DNA from: Gammaproteobacteria bacterium
GTDB lineage: Bacteria > Pseudomonadota > Gammaproteobacteria > Pseudomonadales > Pseudohongiellaceae
Length of the DNA: 33,616 nt
Direction of reading: 5' to 3'
Assembly: GCA_002731775.1 (NCBI GenBank)
Contig: PCCP01000097.1
Location: 1-33,616 of the forward strand
The number at the start of each line of letters is the position of its first letter. Within the stretch, counting starts at the first letter, position 1. Below are positions 1-8,260 of the stretch, in pieces. The notes below the pieces were generated by a model, which did no database searches, was not told the origin of the DNA, and was given only the letters and a program-made list of their open reading frames with translations. Position numbers and translations under genes: made by a program.

Positions 1-39
1 ACTACGAGATAAATTTGATTGTTGTCTTGTAACATGATT

Positions 40-99
40 GGTTCCCCGGTTCCCCGGTTCCCCGGTTCCCCGGTTCCCCGGTTCCCCGGTTCCCCGGTT
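40..99. repeat. 8-bp tandem repeat, about 7.5 copies of GGTTCCCC
   Basis: Seven perfect back-to-back copies of GGTTCCCC fill 40-95, and a partial GGTT follows at 96-99. There are no mismatches between units, which suggests recent expansion by slipped-strand replication. No open frame that I would call a gene runs through it, so it lies in non-coding DNA left of the decayed dehydrogenase gene. A 6-bp hairpin (GGAAGC / GCTTCC) follows at 116-132. I see nothing else in 1-207. Confidence 0.95.
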
Positions 100-207
100 T
101 CGAGGTAGAGTGGGTGGAAGCGCTCGGCTTCCCTATACGTTTCTAGTGCCAATTTTAGGCCCAGGACAGCCACCATAGCAATCAACAACCGTCACGGGGT
201 CACGTGC

Positions 208-230
208 GGGGTCAGGTCTTTCCTGTTAGC
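208..230 (+). repeat. Degenerate half-copy of the REP-like palindrome found at 3553
   Basis: The stretch beginning GGGGTCAGGTCTT and ending GTTAGC matches the left arm of the palindrome at 3560-3578 with about three mismatches, in the same orientation. No matching right arm follows. It is either a decayed copy or half of a repetitive extragenic element. It sits about 35 bp before the start of the broken PQQ dehydrogenase gene. Confidence 0.6.
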
Positions 231-266
231 GTAAAATTCATCACTATCGAACTGGGAGTATTCCGA

Positions 267-925
267 ATGTTGATTCAAACCAGGAAAACCAGAGGAATGT
301 GTGTGTGGGCCTACCAGTCGCTGCTGTTTGCGGCCAGCCTTCTCTACATGCCTTATATGGCTGCCCAGTACGGCACTGGGTCTGGTGACTGGCCCAGTTA
401 CGGCGGCGATACCGGTTCCACCAAGTATTGACCACTGAGGCAGATCGGCGGAGCCAATTTCGAGAGTCTGGAGGTGGCCTGGCGTTGGACATCTATGGAC
501 GCCGAACTGGATATCGAAGCACCGCAGCAAGCCAATCCCGATGTCAACATCAACAACTTTCAGGGTACGCCGCTAAAGATCGATGAAAGGCTCTACATCA
601 TCACGGCGCTGAACCTGATCTCAGCCCTTGATGCAGCCACCGGTGAGACGCTGTTTACTTACAATCCGGAAGTCTACCCGTCCGGCCCACCGATTAATGT
701 AATTGGATTTCACGGCCGTGGCGTGGCGTACTGGAGCGATGGCGAGGAGAAGCGCATTTTTGCCGCCCCAACGACGGCTATCTGTTGTCGCTGGCTTCCA
801 TACCCCTGCCAGCGGCTGCGTGTGCTGCACCGATGAGCTACGAGTATGGGGGGAGGTAATACATCGTGGTTGCCGTGCTCACTGAAGTGGCACCGCAATT
901 AATTGCTTACGCACTGCCGAATTAA
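267..925 (+). pseudogene. PQQ-dependent dehydrogenase (glucose dehydrogenase-like), decayed with internal deletion
   Basis: Remnant of an exported quinoprotein dehydrogenase. From the ATG at 267 there is a hydrophobic signal-like N-terminus, then the family signature WPSYGGDTGSTKY at about 390-428. An in-frame TGA at 429-431 replaces the usual Ser of KYSPL. Downstream in the same frame are ISALDAATGETLFTYNPE and FHGRGVAYWSDGEEKRIF, both typical of the first propeller blades. A frameshift near 762-769 moves the frame to NDGYLLSLA, and that frame runs to 925. After about 800 the text jumps to PMSYEYGGR, a TAA at 857-859, then YIVVAV and IAYALPN, which is the C-terminal end of the family. Most of the propeller (several hundred residues, judged from the family's usual length) is therefore missing. 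Lesions seen: two nonsense codons, one frameshift and one large deletion. The family assignment is from motif memory. Confidence 0.85.
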
Positions 926-960
926 GGAATTGTGCAGCTGCCCAGCCTCAAAATTCCCAC

Positions 961-991
961 TTGCCCAACCGCCCTAATCCATGGGTACAAT
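961..991 (+). promoter_or_regulatory. Weak sigma70-like promoter candidate for the DUF305-LVIVD gene
   Basis: TTGCCC at 961-966 (4 of 6 to consensus) and TACAAT at 986-991 (5 of 6) are separated by 19 nt, slightly longer than ideal. They lie about 65 bp before the TTG start at 1055. This is inferred from sequence resemblance only. Confidence 0.25.
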
Positions 992-1054
992 GGCGTCTGC
1001 GCAATCGAGCTCAATCCCAAGCCCATTCTAAAAAAGGATTAGCGGAGAATTCAA

Positions 1055-3526
1055 TTGAAAACGCTGTTGATTACCTCGCCCTATGTAAGCTGCTTGATGG
1101 CCTTTGCCGTCGCTCTATTAGTTCCCGTCAACTCGACCCTGGCTCAGGTGCCCATCATTCAACCTGGTGCACCGGGAGAGCCTAGTCGCGTGATCAGTGC
1201 AGAAGAGGCATCCGACCTGGCCAATATTCAATACTCGCTGGGTGATATTCAGTTTTTACAGGGCATGATCCCGCATCACGCCCAAGCGAAAGAGATGTCC
1301 GCTCTGGCGGAGAATCGCACCAATAATGACATGGTGCTGGCAGTGGCCCAGCGAATCACCCTGTCACAGGATGATGAGATCGGCATGATGCAGGGCTGGC
1401 TTGAACAACGTGATCTCGAGGTGCCGGATCAGATGGCCCACCATAACGATGGATTCGAAATGATGCCCGGTATGCTGAGCGCGGAACAGATGGCAGAACT
1501 GGAAGACTCCGCAGGCGCGGAATTCGACCGACTCTATCTGGAGGGTATGATTCAACACCATCAGGGGGCGTTGGACATGGTGGAAGAGCTTTTAGAACAG
1601 CAAGGTTCGGCTCAGGATCCGCTGTTGTATGAATTCACCTCCGACGTGACCTCTGACCAGACCTCAGAAATCGAACGCATGGACATCGTGTTAGCCAGTC
1701 TCAATCCCGACCCTCGGGTTGGGCTAGCGGCCGGCTTCCGTGACGCGGGTGAGGCTGCCCTGAATATGCAAGTCATCGCCTCGCTGCCAAAACCGCCCGG
1801 ATTCTTCGACCCTGACCGACCCTCCGGTCTCTCGGCGCGACGACTGCAAGAGATAGAAGAAGAATTGGCCACGGCCAACGGACAGGCACCGGAAACGCCT
1901 ACCGAGGACGAAGAGGAAGATGAGGATGATGATATCCGTCCAGCGTTGTTAAGATTTTCCAATACCGACCTGTTGTTTGCCGGCAACTATTTAGTGGCAG
2001 GCAACTATCACGGCTTCAATACCTACGACATCAGCAACCCGGCCGCACCTCAACATATTGCCTCGGTGGTGTGTCCCGGTGGTCAAGGCGACGTATCTTT
2101 AGTGGGCAACCTGCTAATCATGTCCGTGCAGGAAGCCCGTGGGCGAATGGATTGTGGTCTCGAGGGGGTTCCGGACCCGATTAGCCAACAGCGCGTGAAG
2201 GGCATCCGTATTTTTGATGTCAGCGACTTCACTAACCCGATACAAGTGGGCGCGGTGCAGACCTGCCGCGGCTCCCATACCCACACTGTCGTATCTAATG
2301 CCAACGCAGACGGTAATATCTATGTCTATGTCTCGGGTACCAGCGGCGTGCGTGATGACGAAGAACTGGCCGAGTGTTCCAGCGATTCTCCCTTTGAGGA
2401 TTCGAATTCGGCGCTGTTCCGCATCGAGGTGATCGAGATTCCCGTGGACCGACCCCAGGATGCGCGTATTGTGAACCGACCTTTTATTTTCGCCGATCCG
2501 GATTCCGGCACACTGGCTGGCTTGTGGGACGGTGGCGATCACGGTGAAGACACTCAGACCACCAGAGAGACTAACCAGTGCCACGACATCACCACTTTTC
2601 CCGATATCGGTCTGGCCGCCGGTGCCTGTTCCGGCAATGGCATTTTGCTGGACATTTCCGATCCGGTCAACCCCGAACGCCTGGACCAGGTCATCGATCC
2701 GGGCTTCGCCTATTGGCACTCTGCCACCTTCAATAACCGCGGCGATAAGGTGATCTTCACCGACGAATGGGGTGGCGGTGGTCGACCCCGCTGTCGTGCG
2801 CAAGATCCATTGAACTGGGGAGCCGATGCCATCTATGACATCGTCGACGGCAAGCTTCAGTTCCGTAGCCATTACAAGATGTCGGCGCCGCAATCAGACA
2901 CAGAGAACTGTGTCGCCCATAATGGCTCTATGATTCCAGTGCCCGGCCGCGATCTTTTCGTGCAGGCCTGGTACCAGGGAGGAGTCTCGGTGGTAGATTT
3001 CACCGATTCCAACAATCCGCTAGAGATCGCCTATTTTGATCGTGGACCGATCGATACTGAGGAATTAATTACCGGTGGCTATTGGTCTACCTATTGGTAC
3101 AACGGTCACATTTTTGGCACCGAGATTTCCCGCGGCTTAGATGTGTTCAGTCTGCAAGCCAGTGACTTTCTCAGCGAGAACGAGATCGCTGCGGCTTCGC
3201 TGCCCGAACTCAATGGCATCGTAAACGCTCAGACTCAGAAGATCATTGTCTGGCCCGATGTGCCCGTAGTAGCTCGCGCCTATCTCGACCAATTGCAGCG
3301 CGATAACAACATTGCCAGCAATTCGGCCATTGCATTAAACGAGGCACTGGATACTGCTCAATCCCTGTTGGATGGTGGCAACGGCAATAACCGACGCGCG
3401 GCCAATGCGCTTGAAGATTTGGCGGAAAATTTTGCCGAAGAAGCAGGTAGTTACCGTGGAATTACCCGCACGCGTTACGAAGGCTTAGTTTCGACGCTCA
3501 ACGGTATCGCCGAAAACATTCGCTAG
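1055..3526 (+). CDS. Exported DUF305 + LVIVD-repeat beta-propeller fusion protein (823 aa)
   Basis: Start is TTG at 1055 with GGAG at 1044-1047; it places a signal peptide (about residues 1-31, cleavage after STLAQ) at the N-terminus. Residues 60-118 and 150-212 are two DUF305-type helical halves, each with a paired-His motif (MIPHHAQAKEM at 71-81, MIQHHQGALDM at 165-175). An acidic linker (TEDEEEDEDDD, 283-293) precedes a propeller of LVIVD-like repeats at about 300-700 (FNTYDISNPAAPQHI, IRIFDVSDFTNP, ILLDISDPVNP, VSVVDFTDSNNP). Several Cys may form disulfides. Residues 735-823 are a helical C-terminal region that I do not recognise. Some DUF305 proteins (CopM/CopI type) are linked to copper, so metal handling is possible, but the function of this fusion is unknown. 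The protein is probably periplasmic or secreted. The gene stands alone between a pseudogene and a palindrome. Confidence 0.88.
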   Translation: MKTLLITSPYVSCLMAFAVALLVPVNSTLAQVPIIQPGAPGEPSRVISAEEASDLANIQYSLGDIQFLQGMIPHHAQAKEMSALAENRTNNDMVLAVAQRITLSQDDEIGMMQGWLEQRDLEVPDQMAHHNDGFEMMPGMLSAEQMAELEDSAGAEFDRLYLEGMIQHHQGALDMVEELLEQQGSAQDPLLYEFTSDVTSDQTSEIERMDIVLASLNPDPRVGLAAGFRDAGEAALNMQVIASLPKPPGFFDPDRPSGLSARRLQEIEEELATANGQAPETPTEDEEEDEDDDIRPALLRFSNTDLLFAGNYLVAGNYHGFNTYDISNPAAPQHIASVVCPGGQGDVSLVGNLLIMSVQEARGRMDCGLEGVPDPISQQRVKGIRIFDVSDFTNPIQVGAVQTCRGSHTHTVVSNANADGNIYVYVSGTSGVRDDEELAECSSDSPFEDSNSALFRIEVIEIPVDRPQDARIVNRPFIFADPDSGTLAGLWDGGDHGEDTQTTRETNQCHDITTFPDIGLAAGACSGNGILLDISDPVNPERLDQVIDPGFAYWHSATFNNRGDKVIFTDEWGGGGRPRCRAQDPLNWGADAIYDIVDGKLQFRSHYKMSAPQSDTENCVAHNGSMIPVPGRDLFVQAWYQGGVSVVDFTDSNNPLEIAYFDRGPIDTEELITGGYWSTYWYNGHIFGTEISRGLDVFSLQASDFLSENEIAAASLPELNGIVNAQTQKIIVWPDVPVVARAYLDQLQRDNNIASNSAIALNEALDTAQSLLDGGNGNNRRAANALEDLAENFAEEAGSYRGITRTRYEGLVSTLNGIAENIR

Positions 3527-3552
3527 TCTGGCAGAAACCAGAAAAGGGCGCT

Positions 3553-3621
3553 AAATGGGTCAGGTCTTACATGTTAGCACTGTCGTTTGGCGGTGCTAAC
3601 ATGTAAGACCTGCCCCCATTT
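3553..3621. repeat. REP-like palindrome, also a likely bidirectional terminator
   Basis: CAGGTCTTACATGTTAGCAC (3561-3580) is the exact reverse complement of 3593-3612, a 20-bp perfect stem with a 12-nt loop. The flanks AAATGGGT and CCCCCATTT extend the pairing imperfectly. It lies exactly between two converging genes (stops at 3526 and 3623). A half-copy of the same motif occurs at 208-230, so this is a repeated element and not only a terminator. Motifs of the form GGGTCAGGTCTTAC recur in gammaproteobacterial REP-type elements (recalled, not searched). Confidence 0.8.
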
Positions 3622-3622
3622 A

Positions 3623-5842
3623 TTAAACCTGGGCTATGGGATTGATGCGGGAAAAATCGTGGTTCTTGATGGGTAATTCCCGCACTCGCTGACCGGTCAG
3701 AATATAGATGGCATTGGTTAACGCAGCGGCGATCGGTGGAGTCGCAGGTTCTCCCAGCCCACCCAGTGCCTCGCCGGATTCAACGATATGTACATCGATT
3801 TCCGGCGAAGTCGCCATCCGCACCATCTCATAGTCAGGGAAATTATTCTGTGCAACCCTTCCGTTTTCGATAGTGATCTCACCATACATCGCGGCGGTTA
3901 AGCCAAAGATAATACCGCTCTCTACCTGGGCTTCCACCGTGTCCGGATTAATCGCCCAGCCACAATCGATGGCGCAGGTTACCTTGTGTACAACGGGCTC
4001 GTTATTACTGCCGATCGATACTTCCGCAATTTCGGCGACGATGCTGCCAAAGCTTTCCTGCACGGCTATGCCAAGCGCGTGGCCCTCAGGCAAGTTCTGG
4101 CCATAGCCCGCAGCCTCGGCCGCCACCTCTAGCACCTTGCGATGTCGGGGGTGCTGTTGTAACAGTTCCCTGCGCAACTGGTAGGGATTCTTACCGGCAC
4201 GATGGGCAATCTCATCGACAAACGATTCGGTAAAGAAGGTTTGCTGCGAATGATCTACGCTACGCCAGGCGGCGATGGGTACATGAGTGTCACCATCGAC
4301 TACGCGAATGGACTGATTGGCAATTGCATAGGGAATGTGCGAGGCGCCGGGAGTTTGTACCGGGCCGGTAAAGCGGTTGTGCCAGGCCAGTACATTGCCT
4401 TCCCCGTCGAACGCCGCCTTGAAATTGCTGGCAACGGCAGGTCGATAATAATCCTGCTGCATATCGTCTTCACGACTCAACACGGTTTTCACCGGCACTT
4501 CGAATTCTTTGGCGATGAGCGTGGCATGATCGATGACATTCCAGTTGAATGGCAGGCGCCGACCGAAACCACCGCCCAGATAGCTGTGATGAAAGCTTGC
4601 ATCGTCTTCGGCGACGCCGGCAATTTTTGCCACCCTGGCCTTGATGCCGAGGGCATCCTGGGTGCTAGTCCACACGTCCACCTTGTCGTCATGAATATGC
4701 ACCGTGCAATTCATCGGTTCCATGGCGGCATGGGCAAGATAGGGGACCCGGTAGTTCGCTTCAATCACATCTGCGGCCGATTCCATCGCTGCCTCGGTAT
4801 CACCCTGTTCGATAACTTTGCTGCCATTTTCGTCGGCGAGGCTGCGTTCGAAACCAGCATAAATATCGGCGCTGGAAGTTGTGTCCTTAGCAGATGTCTC
4901 GAATACCGAGCTAAGCAGTTTCAGCGCTTCCCTGGCGCGCCAGTAGCTGTCTGCAACCACGGCTACCGAATCTTCTAACTCGATGATGCGCTTGACGCCG
5001 CGGCGGCTCAAGACGTCACCGGCATCGACAGAAACCAGCTTGGTGCCAAATACTGGCGCGAACCTGATTGCCGCGTACAACATGCCTGCAGGCTTCGCAT
5101 CCAGTCCATAGTTGGCGGATCCATCGACCTTGGCGGGGATGTCAACGCGGGAGATTGACTTGCCCATGATGGTAAATTGGGCAGGATCTTTTAATACTGG
5201 ATCTTCAGGCGGTTCCAGCAGTGCGGCATCGGCCGCCAGTTCGCCATAAGCGAGGGAGCGACCGCTGGCATTATGGTGCACGTGACTCAGCTGCGTAGTA
5301 CATTCCTCTGCAGTCACACCCCAGCGAGTAGCGGCACACTCGATTAACATTTGGCGTGCTGCGGCGCCTGCAGTGCGCATGCCAAACTCACCGGTGAAAC
5401 GCACGGACGAACTGCCACCGGTAATTTGCATATTCATCAGTTCCGCAACTTTTATGGCGCTGACACTAACCAAGCCTTCGAGAAAACTTGGCACACCAAA
5501 TTCCCTGGCGAAGCCCTTGATTATGTCGCCATTGGCGAACAGGTCTATTGCCGGCGCCTGTTCGATTTTGACCAACTCCCAGTCGGCATCGAGTTCATCG
5601 GCAGCCATCATCGACAGCGAGGTATGCACGCCCTGCCCCATTTCGGAATGGGGCACGTAGACAGTGACCGTATTATCGGCTTCGATTTTCAGGAGGGAGG
5701 TGACATAGTGCTCGCCGCGTTGGGCCAGATCGGTGTTCGCCAGTCGGTGTCTGCTGGGTCGGGTCGCCGAGTAGCCAATCAATACACCGCCGCCAACCAG
5801 GGCCGAGGTGATCAGGAAACGTCTTCTGCTTATTTTTTTCAT
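3623..5842 (-). CDS. Molybdopterin-binding subunit of a xanthine dehydrogenase-family (isoquinoline 1-oxidoreductase beta-like) hydroxylase
   Basis: A 739-aa large subunit of a two-component molybdenum hydroxylase. It oxidises an N-heterocycle or an aldehyde at the Mo centre, passing electrons to the 2Fe-2S subunit encoded just upstream. The N-terminus SRRRFL followed by a hydrophobic run is a Tat signal, so the enzyme should be periplasmic. Visible motifs are EMGQGVHT (residues about 67-74), YLGGGFGRR in the Mo-cofactor region, and GGLGEPATPP near the C-terminus, where the Glu (about E698) is the expected catalytic base. ATG at 5842 has AGGAGACT a few bases upstream and lies 18 bp after the stop of the small subunit, so the two form an operon. 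No cytochrome subunit gene, often found with this family, is adjacent. The substrate cannot be told from the sequence. Confidence 0.92.
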   Translation of the reverse strand: MKKISRRRFLITSALVGGGVLIGYSATRPSRHRLANTDLAQRGEHYVTSLLKIEADNTVTVYVPHSEMGQGVHTSLSMMAADELDADWELVKIEQAPAIDLFANGDIIKGFAREFGVPSFLEGLVSVSAIKVAELMNMQITGGSSSVRFTGEFGMRTAGAAARQMLIECAATRWGVTAEECTTQLSHVHHNASGRSLAYGELAADAALLEPPEDPVLKDPAQFTIMGKSISRVDIPAKVDGSANYGLDAKPAGMLYAAIRFAPVFGTKLVSVDAGDVLSRRGVKRIIELEDSVAVVADSYWRAREALKLLSSVFETSAKDTTSSADIYAGFERSLADENGSKVIEQGDTEAAMESAADVIEANYRVPYLAHAAMEPMNCTVHIHDDKVDVWTSTQDALGIKARVAKIAGVAEDDASFHHSYLGGGFGRRLPFNWNVIDHATLIAKEFEVPVKTVLSREDDMQQDYYRPAVASNFKAAFDGEGNVLAWHNRFTGPVQTPGASHIPYAIANQSIRVVDGDTHVPIAAWRSVDHSQQTFFTESFVDEIAHRAGKNPYQLRRELLQQHPRHRKVLEVAAEAAGYGQNLPEGHALGIAVQESFGSIVAEIAEVSIGSNNEPVVHKVTCAIDCGWAINPDTVEAQVESGIIFGLTAAMYGEITIENGRVAQNNFPDYEMVRMATSPEIDVHIVESGEALGGLGEPATPPIAAALTNAIYILTGQRVRELPIKNHDFSRINPIAQV

Positions 5843-5860
5843 GGATAGTCTCCTGTGCCT

Positions 5861-6334
5861 TTAGGCGTTCGCCAGTGAACGAATGGCTCTGCGTACCCGG
5901 GGGTAGGAGCCGCAACGGCAAATATTGGTGATGTTGCTGTCGATTTCCGCATCGGTGGGATTCGGATTCGAGGCCAGCAATGCGGAGGTAGCCATGATCA
6001 TGCCGGACTGGCAGTAGCCACACTGGGGGACCTGGTGATCTATCCAGGCCTGCTGCACCGCAGTTAGATTCGGCACCGAGGCATTCGTGCCTGCCGCCAT
6101 TGCGGCAAGGCCTTCGATGGTGGTGATGTCCTGTCCTTCCACCGCGCTCACCGGCGTAGTACAGCTGCGCACGGCGCGGCCGTTTACATGCACCGTACAG
6201 GCGCCGCAGGAGGCTATGCCACAACCGAACTTGGTGCCGGTCATGCCCAACTCGTCTCTGAGAGCCCACAGTAGCGGCATATCTGGCTCTATATCCAGAT
6301 TTTTCTCAAAACCATTTACCTTAAAAGTTGCCAT
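5861..6334 (-). CDS. 2Fe-2S subunit of the molybdenum hydroxylase (IorA-like)
   Basis: A 157-aa electron-transfer subunit with two [2Fe-2S] clusters. The plant-ferredoxin-type cluster uses C38, C43, C46 and C58 ([11 protein letters not shown]). The second, helical-domain cluster uses C105, C108, C139 and C141 (CGYCQSG and CRCG). I chose the ATG at 6334 because it starts the protein with MATFKVNG, as the family does, and has GGGGA about 8 nt upstream. The open frame continues to 6460, but that extension is Arg/His-rich and unlike the family. There is no signal peptide of its own; the folded heterodimer would be carried out by the Tat signal of the large subunit, as known for relatives. Confidence 0.92.
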   Translation of the reverse strand: MATFKVNGFEKNLDIEPDMPLLWALRDELGMTGTKFGCGIASCGACTVHVNGRAVRSCTTPVSAVEGQDITTIEGLAAMAAGTNASVPNLTAVQQAWIDHQVPQCGYCQSGMIMATSALLASNPNPTDAEIDSNITNICRCGSYPRVRRAIRSLANA

Positions 6335-6563
6335 TGTCAATCCCCTCGATGGATGTCTGGGTGAAGAATATAACAGGCCAATACCCGCATCAACACGAAA
6401 GTGCACCCATCGTGAGACATGCTCTCGGCACAGTCTGTTCTTCCGGCAATGCGGCGACACCGAAGTTGCACTACCGAATCTTTGTTTTCAGGATTTGTCG
6501 GACGGCAATAGGTATAGTGGCGGACTCAGGGAAAACCACATTACGAGGAGCGAGCTAGAGTCT

Positions 6564-7763
6564 ATGAATCAGTCCCTGGAGCTGGAGTCAATACAGTTTA
6601 ATTACAGTGCCCTCGAGTCAGTTAACAGTGGTGCGGCAGTGAAATCGGTACTGCCGGGGTTGGTTGAATTGATGGGCGCGGAACGAGTCTTTCTGGTGGC
6701 ATCCAGGACCTTGAGCCAGACAACCGGGGAATTCCAGGCCTTAGAGGATGTTCTCGGTGATCATTACGCCGGGCTTTTTACAGAAATTGGCGCCCATACC
6801 CCGAGAGCCGATGTGTTGAAGGCACTACAAGCCGCTCGAGATACCGGTGCTGATGTGTTGGTGGCCCTGGGGGGTGGGTCAATTATTGACGCCTGCAAAG
6901 TGGTACAGCTGGCAATAGACCAGGACATTCAGACCGAAGCGGAGCTATTGCAATATGCACAACTCGGTGATGGCAGCCGGGGTCCCAAAGCCGGCGACTA
7001 CAGCCTGTTTTCCAAACCCTCGAAAATTCGACAGATCGCGGTACCAACCACCTTGTCCGGGGCCGAGTTCAGCAACAATGCTGGCGTGCTGGATACGCAA
7101 AAGTCTGCAAAAGAAGGATATAGGGGCATCGATCTGTGCCCCCAACATATCATCTACGATCCGGCACTTTCGGTGCATACACCGGAGTGGCTGTGGTTGT
7201 CGACGGCGATCCGTTCACTCGATCATGCCATCGAAGGTTACTGCTCCGTTGATTCCCATGCCTATCTGGATGGACATTTCCTGCACGCCATGCGCCTGTT
7301 CGCCGAATCCCTGCCGCAAACCAAAAACAACCCCGATGATCTGGGCGCCCGCAGCCTCAATCAGCAGGCGGTGTGGTTAGCTTGCTGCGGACTCGGTACT
7401 GTCGCCCATGGCGGTAGCCACGGTATTGGTTACATTCTTGGTAGTCTGTGCGGCGTGCCCCATGGGTATACTTCCTGCGTCATGCTGCCTGCTGTTCTGG
7501 AATGGAATTCTCAAAATAATAGTCAGCAGCAGAAGGCTATCGCCGACGCCCTGGGTCATCCCGGGCAGAGCGCGGCCGATGCGGTTAGAAATCTGATTGC
7601 AAGCCTGGATTTGCCTACCACATTGCAGCAGCTGGAGGTGCAATCTGATCAGTTGCCGGCAATCGCGGAGCGGGCGATCAAACATCCGGTGGTCAGGAAT
7701 AATCCCCGGCGCCTGGAATCGGCGCAACAGGTCATGGAAATTCTGCAAATCGCCTGGGGTTGA
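6564..7763 (+). CDS. Iron-type (group III) alcohol dehydrogenase / maleylacetate reductase family
   Basis: A 399-aa NAD(P)-dependent dehydrogenase. The nucleotide-binding motif GGGSIIDA lies at 103-110, and PTTLSGAEFS at 161-170 is typical of the family. By comparison with E. coli FucO (ligands D196, H200, H263, H277, recalled), the His ligands align with H221 (LDHAIEG), H282 and H300 (PHG). The Asp ligand aligns with R217, so the site is incomplete and may be metal-independent or use another metal, as in maleylacetate reductase relatives. The start at ATG 6564 follows GAGGAG at about 6544-6549; the open frame runs back to 6087 but only as antisense of the 2Fe-2S subunit gene. The gene is divergent from the molybdenum hydroxylase pair, and together they might oxidise an alcohol through aldehyde to acid (inference). 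Confidence 0.9.
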   Translation: MNQSLELESIQFNYSALESVNSGAAVKSVLPGLVELMGAERVFLVASRTLSQTTGEFQALEDVLGDHYAGLFTEIGAHTPRADVLKALQAARDTGADVLVALGGGSIIDACKVVQLAIDQDIQTEAELLQYAQLGDGSRGPKAGDYSLFSKPSKIRQIAVPTTLSGAEFSNNAGVLDTQKSAKEGYRGIDLCPQHIIYDPALSVHTPEWLWLSTAIRSLDHAIEGYCSVDSHAYLDGHFLHAMRLFAESLPQTKNNPDDLGARSLNQQAVWLACCGLGTVAHGGSHGIGYILGSLCGVPHGYTSCVMLPAVLEWNSQNNSQQQKAIADALGHPGQSAADAVRNLIASLDLPTTLQQLEVQSDQLPAIAERAIKHPVVRNNPRRLESAQQVMEILQIAWG

Positions 7764-7891
7764 TCACTTTTCGAGTTACCAGCACAGCGTTGGATCAATG
7801 CCCTGCGCTTGGAGTTGCCTTCAATGGATAGCGAATTAATTTTATAGAGTTAAGACAAATAACTTCTGTATGGGACTGTTTTGCCGCCAGG

Positions 7892-8113
7892 GTGGTCGCT
7901 TTTTGCCTGATTGCTGCAATCCCCACGACGGGGGTAAATTTTCGCCTCGCCGATCTTAGCCCAATTCAGTTACAGAAGATCATGCAATCGAAGGGCGAGA
8001 AATTTTTCTCCATCAGCATATTCTATGGGGTTTCTCATATGGCCGGGATCGAGAGAGAAGTCGTGAATACACTGGGCTTCGAAAGAAGGAATCAACGCTG
8101 GCTCACCGCCTGA
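7892..8113 (+). CDS. Doubtful small ORF (73 aa), unrecognised
   Basis: A GTG-started frame with a short hydrophobic beginning (VAFCLIAAIP) and a plausible soluble remainder (LADLSPIQLQKIMQ, REVVNTLGFERRN). There is no convincing ribosome-binding site and no family I know. It could be a small exported protein, the end of a decayed gene, or chance. It is the only possible gene in the 590-bp stretch 7764-8353; otherwise I see only the nested inverted repeat at 8261-8306. Confidence 0.25.
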   Translation: MVAFCLIAAIPTTGVNFRLADLSPIQLQKIMQSKGEKFFSISIFYGVSHMAGIEREVVNTLGFERRNQRWLTA

Positions 8114-8260
8114 AAAATCCCCTAAGCTTCATGACATGGCGAATTTCTGAGGCAGATCGGGCCAGGGACAGGATTATTTCGGTTGACTGCACCGCTATTA
8201 ACCGGACAATAGGCCATCTGTTTCGCAATTGAGGCAACTCCCAACAAGGGGGATTTTGGG

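Noticed and set aside
40-99. CRISPR-like array
   Set aside because: Units are 8 bp and directly adjacent with no spacers, so it is a simple tandem repeat.
2114-2893. A 259-codon open frame on the minus strand
   Set aside because: It lies wholly opposite the DUF305-LVIVD gene, has no ribosome-binding site or recognisable motif, and reflects the codon composition of the real gene.
4202-4978. A 258-codon open frame on the plus strand
   Set aside because: Antisense shadow of the molybdopterin subunit; the minus-strand frame has the family motifs throughout.
6087-6563. N-terminal extension of the alcohol dehydrogenase frame
   Set aside because: This part is antisense to the 2Fe-2S subunit gene and its upstream region; homology to the family begins only after the ATG at 6564.
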